Positions 7,005-16,364 of a DNA stretch of 64,000 nucleotides are shown here, piece by piece (the first letter of the stretch is position 1; every line of letters begins with the position of its first letter). A program made the position numbers and the translations under genes. The notes below the pieces were generated by a model. The model was not told the origin of the DNA, made no database searches, and worked only from the letters and a program-made list of their open reading frames with translations. Source of the DNA: an uncultured Hymenobacter sp. (GTDB taxonomy: Bacteria; Bacteroidota; Bacteroidia; Cytophagales; Hymenobacteraceae); assembly GCA_937871705.1 (NCBI GenBank), contig CALMOO010000657.1, positions 1 to 64,000 of the forward strand, in the 5' to 3' direction.

Positions 7005-8006
7005 ATGAAGCCATTTAAAATCATTGGCCTGGAAGAGCATTTCGTGACGGCCGCTGCCCTCACGGCGTGGAACAAGCTCGACCCGCAGTGGCAGGACGCT
7101 GCTAAAGGAGCCACGGAAGAAGGAGAAATAAAGCGCCTGCTCACCGACTTAGGGAAGGAACGCCTCGCGGCAATGGACAAAGTCGGCCTCGACGTGCAGG
7201 TCCTTTCCCTTACCGCACCCGGCCTCCACAGCCTGGCCTCCGCCGAGGCCGTGGCGTTGCAAAAGGATACCAACGACTTGCTGGCGGACACGGTGCGGGC
7301 CCACCCCGACCGCCTGCAGGGCTTCGCCACGCTGGCCACACCCGCCCCGGCGGCGGCGGCACGCGAGCTGGAACGGGCCGTGGCCCTGGGGCTAAATGGC
7401 GGCATGGTATTCGGGCGGGTACGCGAGCGTAACCTGGACCACCTCGATTTCTGGCCCCTTTTTGAGGCCGCTGCCGCCCTAAGAGCTCCCCTTTACCTGC
7501 ACCCGCAGTCGCCGCTGCCGGCCGTGCGGGCCGCTTACTACAATGGCTTGGGCGATGCGGTGGACAGCGTGTTTGCCACCTTCGGCATTGGCTGGTACTA
7601 TGAAACCGGGGTGCAGCTGCTACGCCTCATCCTGAGCGGCGTGTTCGACCGGTTTCCCGACTTGCAGGTAATTGCCGGCCACTGGGGCGAAGTAGTGCTG
7701 TTCTATCTGGAAGAAGCCGAGCACCTGGGGCAGGCCGCCAAGCTGAAGCGGCCGTTAATCGACTACGTGCGTCGCAACGTGTTCATCACGCCCAGTGGCT
7801 CATTCAACCAGCGCTACCTGCGCTGGGCCATCGAACTAGTGGGCGTGGAGCGCCTCCTGTTCGCCACCGACTACCCGTTCCTGGTGGCCGAGCAAGCTTC
7901 GGGCAGCGCCCGCCGCTTTCTGCTCGATGCTGACCTGACCGACACCGAACGCGAGAAAATTGCCTCTGGTAACTGGGAGCAGCTTTGCGCCGCCATACGC
8001 CGCTGA
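7005..8006 (+). CDS. Amidohydrolase-family metal-dependent decarboxylase/hydrolase (ACMSD / gamma-resorcylate decarboxylase type)
   Basis: 333 residues forming an amidohydrolase TIM barrel. It starts 'IIGLEEHF', the E-x-H variant of the N-terminal metal motif, with the remaining elements 'LYLHPQSP', 'VIAGHWGE' and 'LLFATDYPF' (terminal metal-binding Asp). These are the conserved positions of the amidohydrolase_2 group, which includes 2,3-dihydroxybenzoate and gamma-resorcylate decarboxylases. Exact substrate unknown. It starts two bases after the AlkA-like gene. A dihydroxyphthalate-decarboxylase-like gene follows after 70 bp, hinting at an aromatic-acid reaction. Confidence 0.85.
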   Translation: MKPFKIIGLEEHFVTAAALTAWNKLDPQWQDAAKGATEEGEIKRLLTDLGKERLAAMDKVGLDVQVLSLTAPGLHSLASAEAVALQKDTNDLLADTVRAHPDRLQGFATLATPAPAAAARELERAVALGLNGGMVFGRVRERNLDHLDFWPLFEAAAALRAPLYLHPQSPLPAVRAAYYNGLGDAVDSVFATFGIGWYYETGVQLLRLILSGVFDRFPDLQVIAGHWGEVVLFYLEEAEHLGQAAKLKRPLIDYVRRNVFITPSGSFNQRYLRWAIELVGVERLLFATDYPFLVAEQASGSARRFLLDADLTDTEREKIASGNWEQLCAAIRR

Positions 8007-8076
8007 GAGGCACGGCGCTTAAAGAAGCATAAAATCTAGCTACAACCACCGCTCACCTTCCCTCACCCCTTGTTTT

Positions 8077-9078
8077 ATGAGTACGCTTAAACTTAAAATT
8101 GCCTGCTCGCGCTACGACCACGTGCGGGCACTCTTCGATGGCACCGTCCCAATTGAGGGAGTTGATGCTAGTTTCGAGAGTGCCGATAACGTGGCGGAAC
8201 TCTTCGAGAAAATGTTGCGCGAACAGGCCTTCGACGTCTCGGAGCTGGGGCTGACATTCTACCTGCGCACGCTCGAACTCGACAATCCGCCGTTCATCGC
8301 GATTCCGGTGTTCCCGGCGCGCATTTTCCGGCATTCGGCTATTTTCATCAACAAGGCGAGCGGCATCACGAAGCCGCAGGATCTGGTGGGCAAAACCATC
8401 GGCGAATTTGGTACCTACGGCCACGACGCGGGCGTGTGGCCCAAGGGCATTCTCTCAGACAACTTCGGCGTGACCCCGGACCAGTGCCGCTGGGTCATCG
8501 GAGGGGCCGACGAGCCCATGCCGCCCTATGACTTCGTGCTGCCCCGGCAGCCGGCCGGCGTTGATATCACCCCTGCCCCCACGGGCAAAGCGCTGGGCCC
8601 TATGCTCGAAGCGGGTGAAATTGATGCCTTTATTTCGGCTCTCGTGCCGCAATGCGTGCTGGACAACTCTCCCCACGTCGGGCGCCTGTTTCTCGACTAC
8701 GAGCTAGTCGAGCGCGACTACTACCAGCGTACCGGTGTCTTTCCGATGATGCACACGGTCGTGGTTCGCCGGGAACTGCTCGTTCAGCATCCGGGCCTTG
8801 CGCGGGCCATCTACCAGGGCTTTTGCGATTCGAAAAACGTGATGATGGAGCAGTACCGCAAAGGCCGGGTGCAACAGCACGCCGACCTGATGATACCGTG
8901 GTTTAACTCCCTGTTCGATAAAAACAGGGAATTGTTCCCAGCAGACTGGTGGCCCTATGGAGTTGAAGCAAACCGCAAAACGCTTGACACGTATCTGCGT
9001 TATTTCTTCGAGCAGGGCCTTTCCAAACGCCAGTTTACCTGTGAGGACATCGTCGTGCCGGAGTTGCTAGGCACCTAG
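8077..9078 (+). CDS. 4,5-dihydroxyphthalate decarboxylase-like / THI5-NMT1-fold protein
   Basis: 333 residues with no signal peptide or lipobox ('MSTLKLKIACSRYDHVRALF' begins directly in the fold). It resembles proteins annotated as 4,5-dihydroxyphthalate decarboxylase, which share the periplasmic-binding-protein-like NMT1/THI5 fold ('DVSELGLTFYLRTLE', 'IFRHSAIFIN', 'DLVGKTIGEFG', 'DAFISALVPQ'). Absence of an export signal and of ABC transporter genes argues for an intracellular enzyme rather than a solute-binding protein. It is probably functionally linked to the amidohydrolase just upstream. Confidence 0.7.
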   Translation: MSTLKLKIACSRYDHVRALFDGTVPIEGVDASFESADNVAELFEKMLREQAFDVSELGLTFYLRTLELDNPPFIAIPVFPARIFRHSAIFINKASGITKPQDLVGKTIGEFGTYGHDAGVWPKGILSDNFGVTPDQCRWVIGGADEPMPPYDFVLPRQPAGVDITPAPTGKALGPMLEAGEIDAFISALVPQCVLDNSPHVGRLFLDYELVERDYYQRTGVFPMMHTVVVRRELLVQHPGLARAIYQGFCDSKNVMMEQYRKGRVQQHADLMIPWFNSLFDKNRELFPADWWPYGVEANRKTLDTYLRYFFEQGLSKRQFTCEDIVVPELLGT

Positions 9079-9278
9079 TCTTTGTTACCAATGCGCGCCG
9101 CGACCCTGAGATTTGGCCCACCATCGTACCGCGTATACTAGCGATTGGTAGTTAACTAGATGGGTTACTATGATTGCTGCCAAGAAAGCGAGTGACTAAG
9201 AGGGTAAGTGATTACAAAGGGAAAGCCAGATTTGCCACACTGATACCTGAAAAAATTCATGACTTAACAAAAAGGTCG

Positions 9279-9317
9279 TATCTTTGGACCAATAGTCAGA
9301 AAATGACAACTTAGTCA
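9279..9317 (+). promoter_or_regulatory. tetR promoter -7 box overlapped by its operator
   Basis: TATCTTTG (9279-9286) is a perfect TAnnTTTG -7 box. The operator GGACCAATAGTCA (9286-9298) begins on its last base, and a second copy, TGACAACTTAGTCA (9304-9317), runs up to the ATG of tetR. A repressor bound here would cover the transcription start, so negative autoregulation is likely. Confidence 0.6.
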
Positions 9318-9953
9318 ATGGGAGTTGCAGAGCGTAAGCAGCGGGAAAAAGCACACCGTGAAACGTCTATCTTAGAAGCAGCCAAGAAAGTGTTCTTGGC
9401 GAAAGGGCTGATAGCGGCCACTATAGATGACATTGCTGCCGAGGCTGAACTAGGCAAAGGCACGCTCTACCGGCACTATCGCAGTAAGGAAGACATCATG
9501 CTGGCCATCAGCGAGCAGGCCGTGCGGGAGTTGCACGCGCTTTATGCCAAAGAAGCCGCCGATAAGGGCACTAGCCTGGAAAAAGTGTTGCGCATGATGC
9601 GCATGTACTATGCATTTGTGATAGAGAATCCAGCGTATTTCGGCTTCATTGCCTTCTTTGAATCACCGCTGCCCACCACCAACGCCGGGGTAGTTTACGA
9701 AACCACGACGGCGACCTATGACCTGTTCAAAGCCGTATTTCAGCAAGGCATCGCTGATGGTTCAATGCGCTCCGACCTGAAGCCGGAACTGATGGCCAGC
9801 TCGCTGTGGGCATCCTCTTACGGCATGATGCAGTTCATCGTGAGCAAGGGGGCTCACCTGGCTGAACAGCGGCAAATCAACTTGAATGAGCTCTTCGAGA
9901 CCTTCTTGTCTTCGCTGAAAAGTGGCTTGTGCAAGGCTGGGGAGACTTGTTAG
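9318..9953 (+). CDS. TetR/AcrR-family transcriptional repressor of the efflux operon
   Basis: 211 residues. The N-terminal helix-turn-helix is 'TIDDIAAEAELGKGTLYRHY' at about 36-55, followed by a helical ligand-binding domain. It lies upstream of the RND efflux operon on the same strand, separated by a terminator, and operator-like motifs flank it on both sides (9286-9317, 9982-9994, 10080-10100). By family and context it should be a ligand-released repressor of itself and of the efflux genes. Ligand unknown. Confidence 0.9.
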   Translation: MGVAERKQREKAHRETSILEAAKKVFLAKGLIAATIDDIAAEAELGKGTLYRHYRSKEDIMLAISEQAVRELHALYAKEAADKGTSLEKVLRMMRMYYAFVIENPAYFGFIAFFESPLPTTNAGVVYETTTATYDLFKAVFQQGIADGSMRSDLKPELMASSLWASSYGMMQFIVSKGAHLAEQRQINLNELFETFLSSLKSGLCKAGETC

Positions 9954-9981
9954 GCGTGACAAACTTTCATTTAAACATTTC

Positions 9982-9994
9982 GGACTATTGGTCA
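9982..9994 (+). promoter_or_regulatory. TetR-type operator between tetR and efflux operon
   Basis: GGACTATTGGTCA is the pseudo-palindrome GACYA.TRGTC seen upstream of tetR, followed by GTTTGTGAAC as in the copy at 10080. It lies 29 bp after the tetR stop. Confidence 0.5.
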
Positions 9995-10039
9995 GTTTGT
10001 GAACAATAGGAACGTTATATGACGTGCGTTGCTGGCTCT

Positions 10040-10069
10040 AGCTTCTGATTCGTCGGAAGCTGTTTTTTT
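10040..10069 (+). terminator. Rho-independent terminator of tetR
   Basis: The stem AGCTTC / GAAGCT with a 10-nt loop is followed by GTTTTTTT. It separates tetR from the efflux operon. Confidence 0.75.
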
Positions 10070-10079
10070 GACCTTACTA

Positions 10080-10100
10080 GACTAACGGTCATTTTGTGAA
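10080..10100 (+). promoter_or_regulatory. TetR-type operator in front of the efflux operon
   Basis: GACTAACGGTCATTTTGTGAA is the same unit as at 9982-9994 and 18231-18261. It ends 27 bp before the ATG of the adaptor gene, in a position to block its promoter. Confidence 0.55.
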
Positions 10101-10127
10101 TACTTGAACCTTTTACTTATTTGCTTC

Positions 10128-11189
10128 ATGCAGTACTTTCCTGCCTGCTACCGGCTCCCGTTAGCTTTACTGCCTCTTGTGGTAGCCTGTTCCAAACCTA
10201 CCGACGAAAAGGCAGCCGGTCCACCGGCCGGGCCCGCGCCGGTGGCCGTGCAGGTGCAAGCTGTAGGCACCTCAGCCAGCACACCAACCCAGACCTACAG
10301 CGGCACCATTGAGGCCGAAAACACTGCCAGCTTGGCTTTTAACATAGCCGGCTCGGTGCGCCGGGTGCTGGTACGGGAAGGTGACCAGGTGCGCCAGGGC
10401 CAGCTGCTGGCCGAACTGAACCCGGAGGAATACGCCGGCGTGCTGGCCGGGGCTGATGCGTCCTTGCTGGAGGCCCGCGACCAAGTCCGGCGCTCGCAGC
10501 AACTGTTCAAATCGGAGAGCCTGACGGAGCGAGAGCTGGTGCAGGCCACTGCCGGCCTGCAGCGGGCCGAAGCCAATTCCCGCGTGGCGCGCAAGCACGT
10601 CACCGATACCTATTTGCGGGCGCCGTTCGCGGGCTTCATCGCGGCAAAAATGGTGGAGCCTGGCGTGTCGGCCCTTCCCGGCGCGCCAGCCTTCACCTTA
10701 ATTAAAACCGCGCAGGTGTTTGCGCGAGCAGTGGTGCCGGAAGCGGAGATTGGCCGCATGCGTCGGGGTACCACGGTGCAGGTGCAGGTCCCGGCCCTGA
10801 ACCGCGAGGTTACTGGCACGGTGCAAGTCATCAACCCGGTGGCCGACCCCACTTCGCGCAGCTTCTACCTGAAGGTCCTGCTGCCCAACCCCGGCCTGCA
10901 CCTGCTGCCAGGTATGCTGGCCAGCTTGCGTATCCCGCTGCCGGCCGGGCAAAAAGCCGCCCCAACTGTTGCTGTGGCGCCGCAACTGGTGGTACAGGAA
11001 GCCGATGGCGCCAGCGTGGTGTACGTAGCCGACGCCGCCCGCAAAACCGCTCAGCGCCGCCGGGTGGTGCTCGGCCCGGTGCAGGGCAACCAAGTGGTAG
11101 TAAGCCAGGGCCTGGCCGCCAACGACCAGGTCATAGTGGCCGGGCAGCAGCGCCTGCACGACGGGCAAGCTATTCGCATCCTTCAATAA
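10128..11189 (+). CDS. RND efflux periplasmic adaptor lipoprotein (HlyD/AcrA family)
   Basis: 353 residues from the ATG at 10128; a TTG start at 10104 would add eight residues. An N-terminal signal with lipobox 'LVVAC' (Cys 21) predicts inner-membrane anchoring by lipid. Then come a barrel-sandwich hybrid half ('VLVREGDQVRQGQLLAEL'), a coiled-coil hairpin (about 90-140), the second hybrid half ('LRAPFAGFIAAKMVEPG'), a beta-barrel ('PALNREVTGTVQVINP') and the membrane-proximal domain. It links the RND pump to the TolC-like channel. First gene of the operon; the pump gene starts 15 bp downstream. Confidence 0.92.
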   Translation: MQYFPACYRLPLALLPLVVACSKPTDEKAAGPPAGPAPVAVQVQAVGTSASTPTQTYSGTIEAENTASLAFNIAGSVRRVLVREGDQVRQGQLLAELNPEEYAGVLAGADASLLEARDQVRRSQQLFKSESLTERELVQATAGLQRAEANSRVARKHVTDTYLRAPFAGFIAAKMVEPGVSALPGAPAFTLIKTAQVFARAVVPEAEIGRMRRGTTVQVQVPALNREVTGTVQVINPVADPTSRSFYLKVLLPNPGLHLLPGMLASLRIPLPAGQKAAPTVAVAPQLVVQEADGASVVYVADAARKTAQRRRVVLGPVQGNQVVVSQGLAANDQVIVAGQQRLHDGQAIRILQ

Positions 11190-11204
11190 CCAGCCACTCT
11201 CCTC

Positions 11205-14200
11205 ATGGAAAATCAGAAACCAACGCGCCGCCTCAACCTGATTGAGGCGGCCATGAAATACCGGCAAGTAACCTTTGGCCTAACCCTGATGCTGGCCCTA
11301 GCGGGCATCTGGGCCATTTACAGCATGCCGCGCATGGAAGACCCGCGCATCACCATCCGGCAGGGGCTGGTGCTGGCGGCGTACCCCGGCGCGAGCGAGT
11401 TGGAAGTAGAGAATCAGCTCACCAAAAAGCTGGAGCAGCAGCTCTTCAGCTACAAGGAAGTGCGCAAGGAGAAGACCTACTCCACGACCAAGGCCGGCGC
11501 CGTGGTGGTGAACGTGACGCTCCAGGACTGGGTGACCGACACCGATAAGTTCTGGGCCAAGCTGCAGGACGGCCTCAACGCCAACCGCCAGGCGCTGCCG
11601 CAAGCCGTGCAGGGCCCGTTCGTGAACGGCGAGTTTGGCGACGTAGCGGCGCTGATGATTGCCGTGACGGCCCAAAAACGCAGCTATGCCGACCTGAAGG
11701 AGTACCTTGACCAGCTCGAAGACGCCATCAAAACCCTGCCGCAGGTGTCGAAGATTCGGCGTTACGGCGAGCAGCGCGAGCAGGTGTACGTGACGACGTC
11801 CGTGGACCAGCTGCGCCAGTATGGGCTGGATTTCGGAATTATTGGCCAGGTGCTGCAACGGCAGAACAACGTGCGCTACTCTGGCGAGCTGGCCTTGCGC
11901 GACGCCCGGGTGCCGGTCTTCACCGAAGGGCTGTACCGCTCGCAGCAGGATTTAGCTAACCAGCTCGTGTACACTGACCCTACCTCGGGCAACCAGGTGC
12001 GGCTGCGCGACGTGGCCCAGCTGGAGCGCCGCGACGAGGAGCTGACCTCACGCATCAAAATCGACGGGCAATCGGCCGTGATGCTGACGGTGGAAATGCA
12101 GCCAGGCAACAACATGGTGTGGTTTGGCGACCAGCTGGATGCCCGCATCAAGGAAGTAGAGGCCCGGTTTCCGGCCGGCGTGCAAGTGCAGCAAATCGTA
12201 AGCCAGCCCCGCGTGGTGGACCACAAGCTCAAGGATTTCTTCCTGGAGCTAAGTATTGCCGTGGCCTCGGTCATTGCCGTGGTGCTGCTGCTGCTGCCGC
12301 TGCGGATTGCCCTGATTTCGGCCATTGCCTGCCCGCTATCCATCCTCATCACCTTCGGCATTTTGAACGCGCTGGGCATGGAGATTCAGCAGGTGTCACT
12401 GGCTGCGCTGGTGATAGTGCTGGGCATGGTGGTGGACGACGCCATTGTGGTGGTCGACAATTACGTGGAGAAGCTCGACGAGGGCATGGACCGCTGGACG
12501 GCGGCCTGGCGCTCGGCCACCGACTTATTCGTGCCGGTGCTGGCGGCCACGGCGGCCATAATCTTCGCCTTTCTACCCTCGGCCATTGTGTACACGGGTT
12601 TGACGCGCGAGTTCTCGCTGCACATTCCGGCCACGGTGGCGGTGGCCCTAACGGCTTCGCTGGCGGTGTCGATGCTGCTCACGCCCTCGCTGTGCTACTT
12701 CGCCATTCGCAAGGGCCTGCACAGCAAGCAAGCTGACGCGCCCGAGGCCAAGCCCTCGGTCATTGACCGGGTGCAGCAGCGTTTCAACCGGGCCGTGGAC
12801 TGGAGCTTCGCTCACCCTAAACTAGTGCTCACCCTGGGCTTTGCCTCACTCGCATTTGCCGGCGTGTTCGGCTCGCAGGTGAAGTTTGAGTACCTGCCCT
12901 ACTCGGAGCGCGACCAGTTCAACCTGGAGCTGTGGCTGCCTGAGGGCACGCCGGTAACCCAGACCGAAAAGGCCGTGGACCGCGTGACGGCCGCCATTAA
13001 AGGGGATAAGCGCATCAGCCAGGTCGTGAGCTTTATCGGCACGGGCTCGCCGCGCTTCTACTCCAGCTACGCCCCCGAGGCCCCGGCCGAAAACTATGCC
13101 CAGGTGTTCATCAACACCGTCAGCGGCGAAGCCACCGTGGAGCTGGCCCGGGAGTACACCCACTCGCTGCAGCAGCTGGTGCCCGAGGGCGCGGTGCGGG
13201 TGCGCCGCCTGAGCTGGAAGGAAACCAAAGCCCCGCTGGAAGTGCGCGTGGTGAGTGACAACGACGCCGACCTGCGCGAGGTGGGCCAGCAGATAACGCA
13301 AATTTTCGCCGCCACGCCCAACACCCATTTCGTGCGCGACGACTGGCGAAATCCTACCCTGGGCCTGGCCGTGCAGGTGAAACAGGACGAGGCTGACCGC
13401 CTCGGCGTGAGCAAGGAAGCCGTGGCCCAAACCCTAGGCGGCAGCCTCAAAGGCTACCCCGTCTCGACGCTCTGGGAGGGCGACCAGCCCTTGGACATCG
13501 TGCTGCGCCTCGACGAGCGCAGCCGCCAGAACCTGAGCGACGTGAGCCAGGTGTACGTGACCACGGCCTACAACACTAAGGTGCCCCTGCGCCAAGTGGC
13601 CGATGTGGTGCCGGCCTGGCACCTGAGCAACATCGTGCGCCGCAACGGCTTGCGCACCCTTACGGTGAGCAGCGACACCGACTTTGGCCGCGTAGCCAGC
13701 CAGATTCTGGCCGATGTGCGGCCTCAACTGGACGCCCTGAAATTGCCGGCCGGCACCCACCTCGAATACGGCGGCGACGACGAATCAGGCCGCGACGCGG
13801 CGCCCAATACCAACATGGCCCTGGGGCTGAGCTTTCTGCTGATTTTTCTGACGCTGCTATTGCAATTCCGGCACGCGGGCCGGGCCTTGATAGTGCTCTC
13901 TACGTTCTTTTTGAGCTTGCCGGGGGCCATGTTTGGCCTTTGGGTAACGGGCAACCCGCTGGGCATGACGGCCTTTCTGGGCATCAACAGCCTACTGGGC
14001 ATCGTGGTGCGCAACGGCATTATCCTGGTGGACTACGCCGACGAGTTGGTGCGCGAGCACGGTTACTCGGTAAAGGACGCGGCTATTGCCTCGGCTCACC
14101 GCCGGATGCGGCCCATTTTTCTCACTTCATCGGCCGCGGCCGTGGGCGTAATTCCCATGATACTGAGCAAGTCGCCGCTGTGGTCGCCGCTGAGCAGCGT

Positions 14201-14348
14201 CATTGCCTTCGGCATTATGGTGGCGATGGTAATGACCCTGTTCGTGGTGCCCGTGCTCTACTACATGTCGCTGAAAGGCAAGTCGCAGTCAATCCCGGCG
14301 GACATCCACGAAGACGACCAGCCCGCCCTGGCGCTGGCCACCAACTAG
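11205..14348 (+). CDS. RND multidrug/solvent efflux pump (AcrB/HAE-1-like)
   Basis: 1047 residues, full length for the family. It has twelve membrane spans (one near residue 25, clusters at about 345-490, one near 540, and 860-1010) and two large periplasmic loops. TM4 carries the proton-relay aspartates in 'GMVVDDAIVVVDN', and the porter domain begins 'AAYPGASELEVENQL'. A proton-driven inner-membrane transporter working as a trimer with the adaptor and the outer-membrane factor. Substrate not predictable from sequence. It is probably controlled by the TetR gene upstream. Confidence 0.95.
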   Translation: MENQKPTRRLNLIEAAMKYRQVTFGLTLMLALAGIWAIYSMPRMEDPRITIRQGLVLAAYPGASELEVENQLTKKLEQQLFSYKEVRKEKTYSTTKAGAVVVNVTLQDWVTDTDKFWAKLQDGLNANRQALPQAVQGPFVNGEFGDVAALMIAVTAQKRSYADLKEYLDQLEDAIKTLPQVSKIRRYGEQREQVYVTTSVDQLRQYGLDFGIIGQVLQRQNNVRYSGELALRDARVPVFTEGLYRSQQDLANQLVYTDPTSGNQVRLRDVAQLERRDEELTSRIKIDGQSAVMLTVEMQPGNNMVWFGDQLDARIKEVEARFPAGVQVQQIVSQPRVVDHKLKDFFLELSIAVASVIAVVLLLLPLRIALISAIACPLSILITFGILNALGMEIQQVSLAALVIVLGMVVDDAIVVVDNYVEKLDEGMDRWTAAWRSATDLFVPVLAATAAIIFAFLPSAIVYTGLTREFSLHIPATVAVALTASLAVSMLLTPSLCYFAIRKGLHSKQADAPEAKPSVIDRVQQRFNRAVDWSFAHPKLVLTLGFASLAFAGVFGSQVKFEYLPYSERDQFNLELWLPEGTPVTQTEKAVDRVTAAIKGDKRISQVVSFIGTGSPRFYSSYAPEAPAENYAQVFINTVSGEATVELAREYTHSLQQLVPEGAVRVRRLSWKETKAPLEVRVVSDNDADLREVGQQITQIFAATPNTHFVRDDWRNPTLGLAVQVKQDEADRLGVSKEAVAQTLGGSLKGYPVSTLWEGDQPLDIVLRLDERSRQNLSDVSQVYVTTAYNTKVPLRQVADVVPAWHLSNIVRRNGLRTLTVSSDTDFGRVASQILADVRPQLDALKLPAGTHLEYGGDDESGRDAAPNTNMALGLSFLLIFLTLLLQFRHAGRALIVLSTFFLSLPGAMFGLWVTGNPLGMTAFLGINSLLGIVVRNGIILVDYADELVREHGYSVKDAAIASAHRRMRPIFLTSSAAAVGVIPMILSKSPLWSPLSSVIAFGIMVAMVMTLFVVPVLYYMSLKGKSQSIPADIHEDDQPALALATN

Positions 14349-14361
14349 TCTTTTCTTACGA

Positions 14362-15639
14362 ATGAAAGTTCTCTTTTGTATAGGCCTGGCGCTGATAGCG
14401 CCGGGCGTCTACGCCCAATCCGTGTTCACTCCCGACGCCCCGCTGTCCCTGGCCGATTGCCAAGCGCTGGCTTTAAGCCAAAACCGGCGCCTCAGTGCAT
14501 CGGGCCGCCGCCAGCTAGCTGCCGAGGCCGGGCGCGACGCGGCCAAAACCAACCGCTTGCCCAAGCTGGATTTCAGCAGCACCGGGTACTATGTGCGCGG
14601 CCTGGGCACTACCTTGAACACGCAGGGCGTGACGGCGGGGGTAGGGGTTACGCAGCCCATCTACTCCGGGGGCCGGATTCGCGCTCAAACGGCTCTGGCG
14701 GGCCTCACGGCCCAGGCGGCGGCGGAGGACGTGCAGGCCACCCGGCAGCAGCTGGTGGCCGAAACCGACCAGACCTACTGGCAAACCGTGGCTCTGCGCG
14801 ACCAAGTGACGCTGGCCGAAGGCAACCGCGCCCAGCTACTCGCCCTCGTGCGTGACCTCGACAATAAGTTTAAGGCGGGCCTGGGTTATAAGGCTGATTT
14901 GCTGCGGGCCCAGGTGCAGCTGCGTGACGCCGAGGTGCGGCTGCTGCGGGCCCGCGACGAGCAGCGCCAAAGCCAATTGGTATTGCGCCAGCTCATCGGC
15001 CGCCCGCCCGGCGATTCGCTGCGCCTGGCCGAGTCCATCGAGGGCGACTTTCCGGCCGTAAGCCCCGCCGATTACGCGGCGCAGGCCCTCACCCAGCGGC
15101 CCGACCTGCGCCGGCTGGCGTTGACCAACCAAGCGGATTCGCTGCAAATTGACGTGGCGCGCAGTGTCCGCCGGCCGCAGGTAAACGCCAGCGTCAACGC
15201 CTTGTATCTACGACAAAAAGCCGGTTTTTTGCTGCCTGATAACAGCTACACGCCCGCCTACGCCCTGGTGAGCGTGAACCTGCCGCTCATCCACTGGAAA
15301 GAAAACCGGCTGCTCGAAGCGCAGCGGCGCTACCAGGCTCAGGCCAGCCAGGCCGACCTGATGGAAGCCCGGCAGCAGGTGGCCCTGGAGGTCAACCGCG
15401 ACCTGCTGACCTTGAATCAGGCCGCCCGGCGCATTGCACTGCAAGCCCTTACGGTGGCGCAGGCCCAGGAAAACCTGCGCCTCAATGACAACCGTTTCCG
15501 CGCCGGTCTACTCTCGCTCGTCGATTTGCTCGAAGCCCAGACCCTAAGCCAGCGCGCGGCGGCGGACCTGGTGGATGCCAAAGCCGACTACCGCATTGCC
15601 GAAGCCGCCTTGGCCCAGGCAATGGGTGAGCAGCGCTAG
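14362..15639 (+). CDS. TolC-family outer membrane efflux channel
   Basis: 425 residues with signal peptide 'MKVLFCIGLALIAPGVYAQ'. Two homologous halves of long helices are typical of outer-membrane efflux proteins ('LSLADCQALALSQNRRL', 'ETDQTYWQTVALRDQV', 'LRLNDNRFRAGLLSLVDLLE', 'AQTLSQRAAADLVDAKADY'). It forms the trimeric channel for the RND pump; 13 bp separate it from the pump stop codon, so it is the third gene of the operon. Confidence 0.92.
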   Translation: MKVLFCIGLALIAPGVYAQSVFTPDAPLSLADCQALALSQNRRLSASGRRQLAAEAGRDAAKTNRLPKLDFSSTGYYVRGLGTTLNTQGVTAGVGVTQPIYSGGRIRAQTALAGLTAQAAAEDVQATRQQLVAETDQTYWQTVALRDQVTLAEGNRAQLLALVRDLDNKFKAGLGYKADLLRAQVQLRDAEVRLLRARDEQRQSQLVLRQLIGRPPGDSLRLAESIEGDFPAVSPADYAAQALTQRPDLRRLALTNQADSLQIDVARSVRRPQVNASVNALYLRQKAGFLLPDNSYTPAYALVSVNLPLIHWKENRLLEAQRRYQAQASQADLMEARQQVALEVNRDLLTLNQAARRIALQALTVAQAQENLRLNDNRFRAGLLSLVDLLEAQTLSQRAAADLVDAKADYRIAEAALAQAMGEQR

Positions 15640-15704
15640 CGGCTTTTGATTAGCGAAAAGCTGAAGTAAAAAAGGTTTGACACCTTATTTAAGTGGTTCA
15701 ACGC

Positions 15705-16337
15705 ATGAAACTTACTTTGATTGCATACGCCCTTACCTTGCCCGGTATACTTTTACTGGGCTGGCTAAAGCCCGTTGCCCAGTCAGGCTACAACCGAATG
15801 GCGGCCGTGCCAACGGCGGTGCCGGATACTACGCAGCACCTGGTCGGAAAGGTGCTGGCCGCGCCCTATCAGGTGCTGCGCTCCCCCGTCGGGGGCCGGG
15901 TGGTACGGACGTACTTTAACGAGGGCCAGACCATGCCATCCAAGGCGCTGCTGCTGAAATTGGTGGTCGGCGCGGGCTCCTCCGCTCAAGCGGTTTTCGT
16001 AACAGCCCCGGCAGCGGGCGACCTAAGTCGGATAAAAGTGAGCGAAGGGCAGTATGTGGCGGCCGGCGCGCCCTACGCCCGTCTGACGTCCCGTGCCCCA
16101 GTGCGGGTGCGGGTGAGCGCGGTGGAGGCGGCCCACCTGCGTCTCGGCGACTCGTTGCGGGTCCTGACGGGCCCGGTGGGCCTCGTTAGGCACACTACTC
16201 CCCTCACCGCCCTTATACCGGACTCCGCGCGGGGCACAGTGGTGCTGGTGCTTGGCCATTTGGGCTGGCCGCCCGGCACGGCGGTTCAGGTGGTGCTGGT
16301 GCCTTTGTCGCCGCATCTGCCGCTAACCGCTTACTAA
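15705..16337 (+). CDS. Membrane-anchored barrel-sandwich-hybrid (HlyD-like) protein
   Basis: 210 residues from the ATG at 15705; a GTG at 15693 would add four. An N-terminal hydrophobic segment ('LTLIAYALTLPGILLLGWL') is followed by two lipoyl/biotinyl-type half-motifs ('LRSPVGGRVVRTYFNEGQTM', 'VTAPAAGDLSRIKVSEGQYV') and a small beta-barrel-like tail. No coiled-coil hairpin lies between the hybrid halves, so it is much shorter than a full adaptor. It lies 65 bp after the TolC gene, so it may be an accessory of the efflux system or an unrelated envelope protein. No defined function. Confidence 0.65.
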   Translation: MKLTLIAYALTLPGILLLGWLKPVAQSGYNRMAAVPTAVPDTTQHLVGKVLAAPYQVLRSPVGGRVVRTYFNEGQTMPSKALLLKLVVGAGSSAQAVFVTAPAAGDLSRIKVSEGQYVAAGAPYARLTSRAPVRVRVSAVEAAHLRLGDSLRVLTGPVGLVRHTTPLTALIPDSARGTVVLVLGHLGWPPGTAVQVVLVPLSPHLPLTAY

Positions 16338-16364
16338 TCTTTATACTTTTAACAAGCTCGCCCC

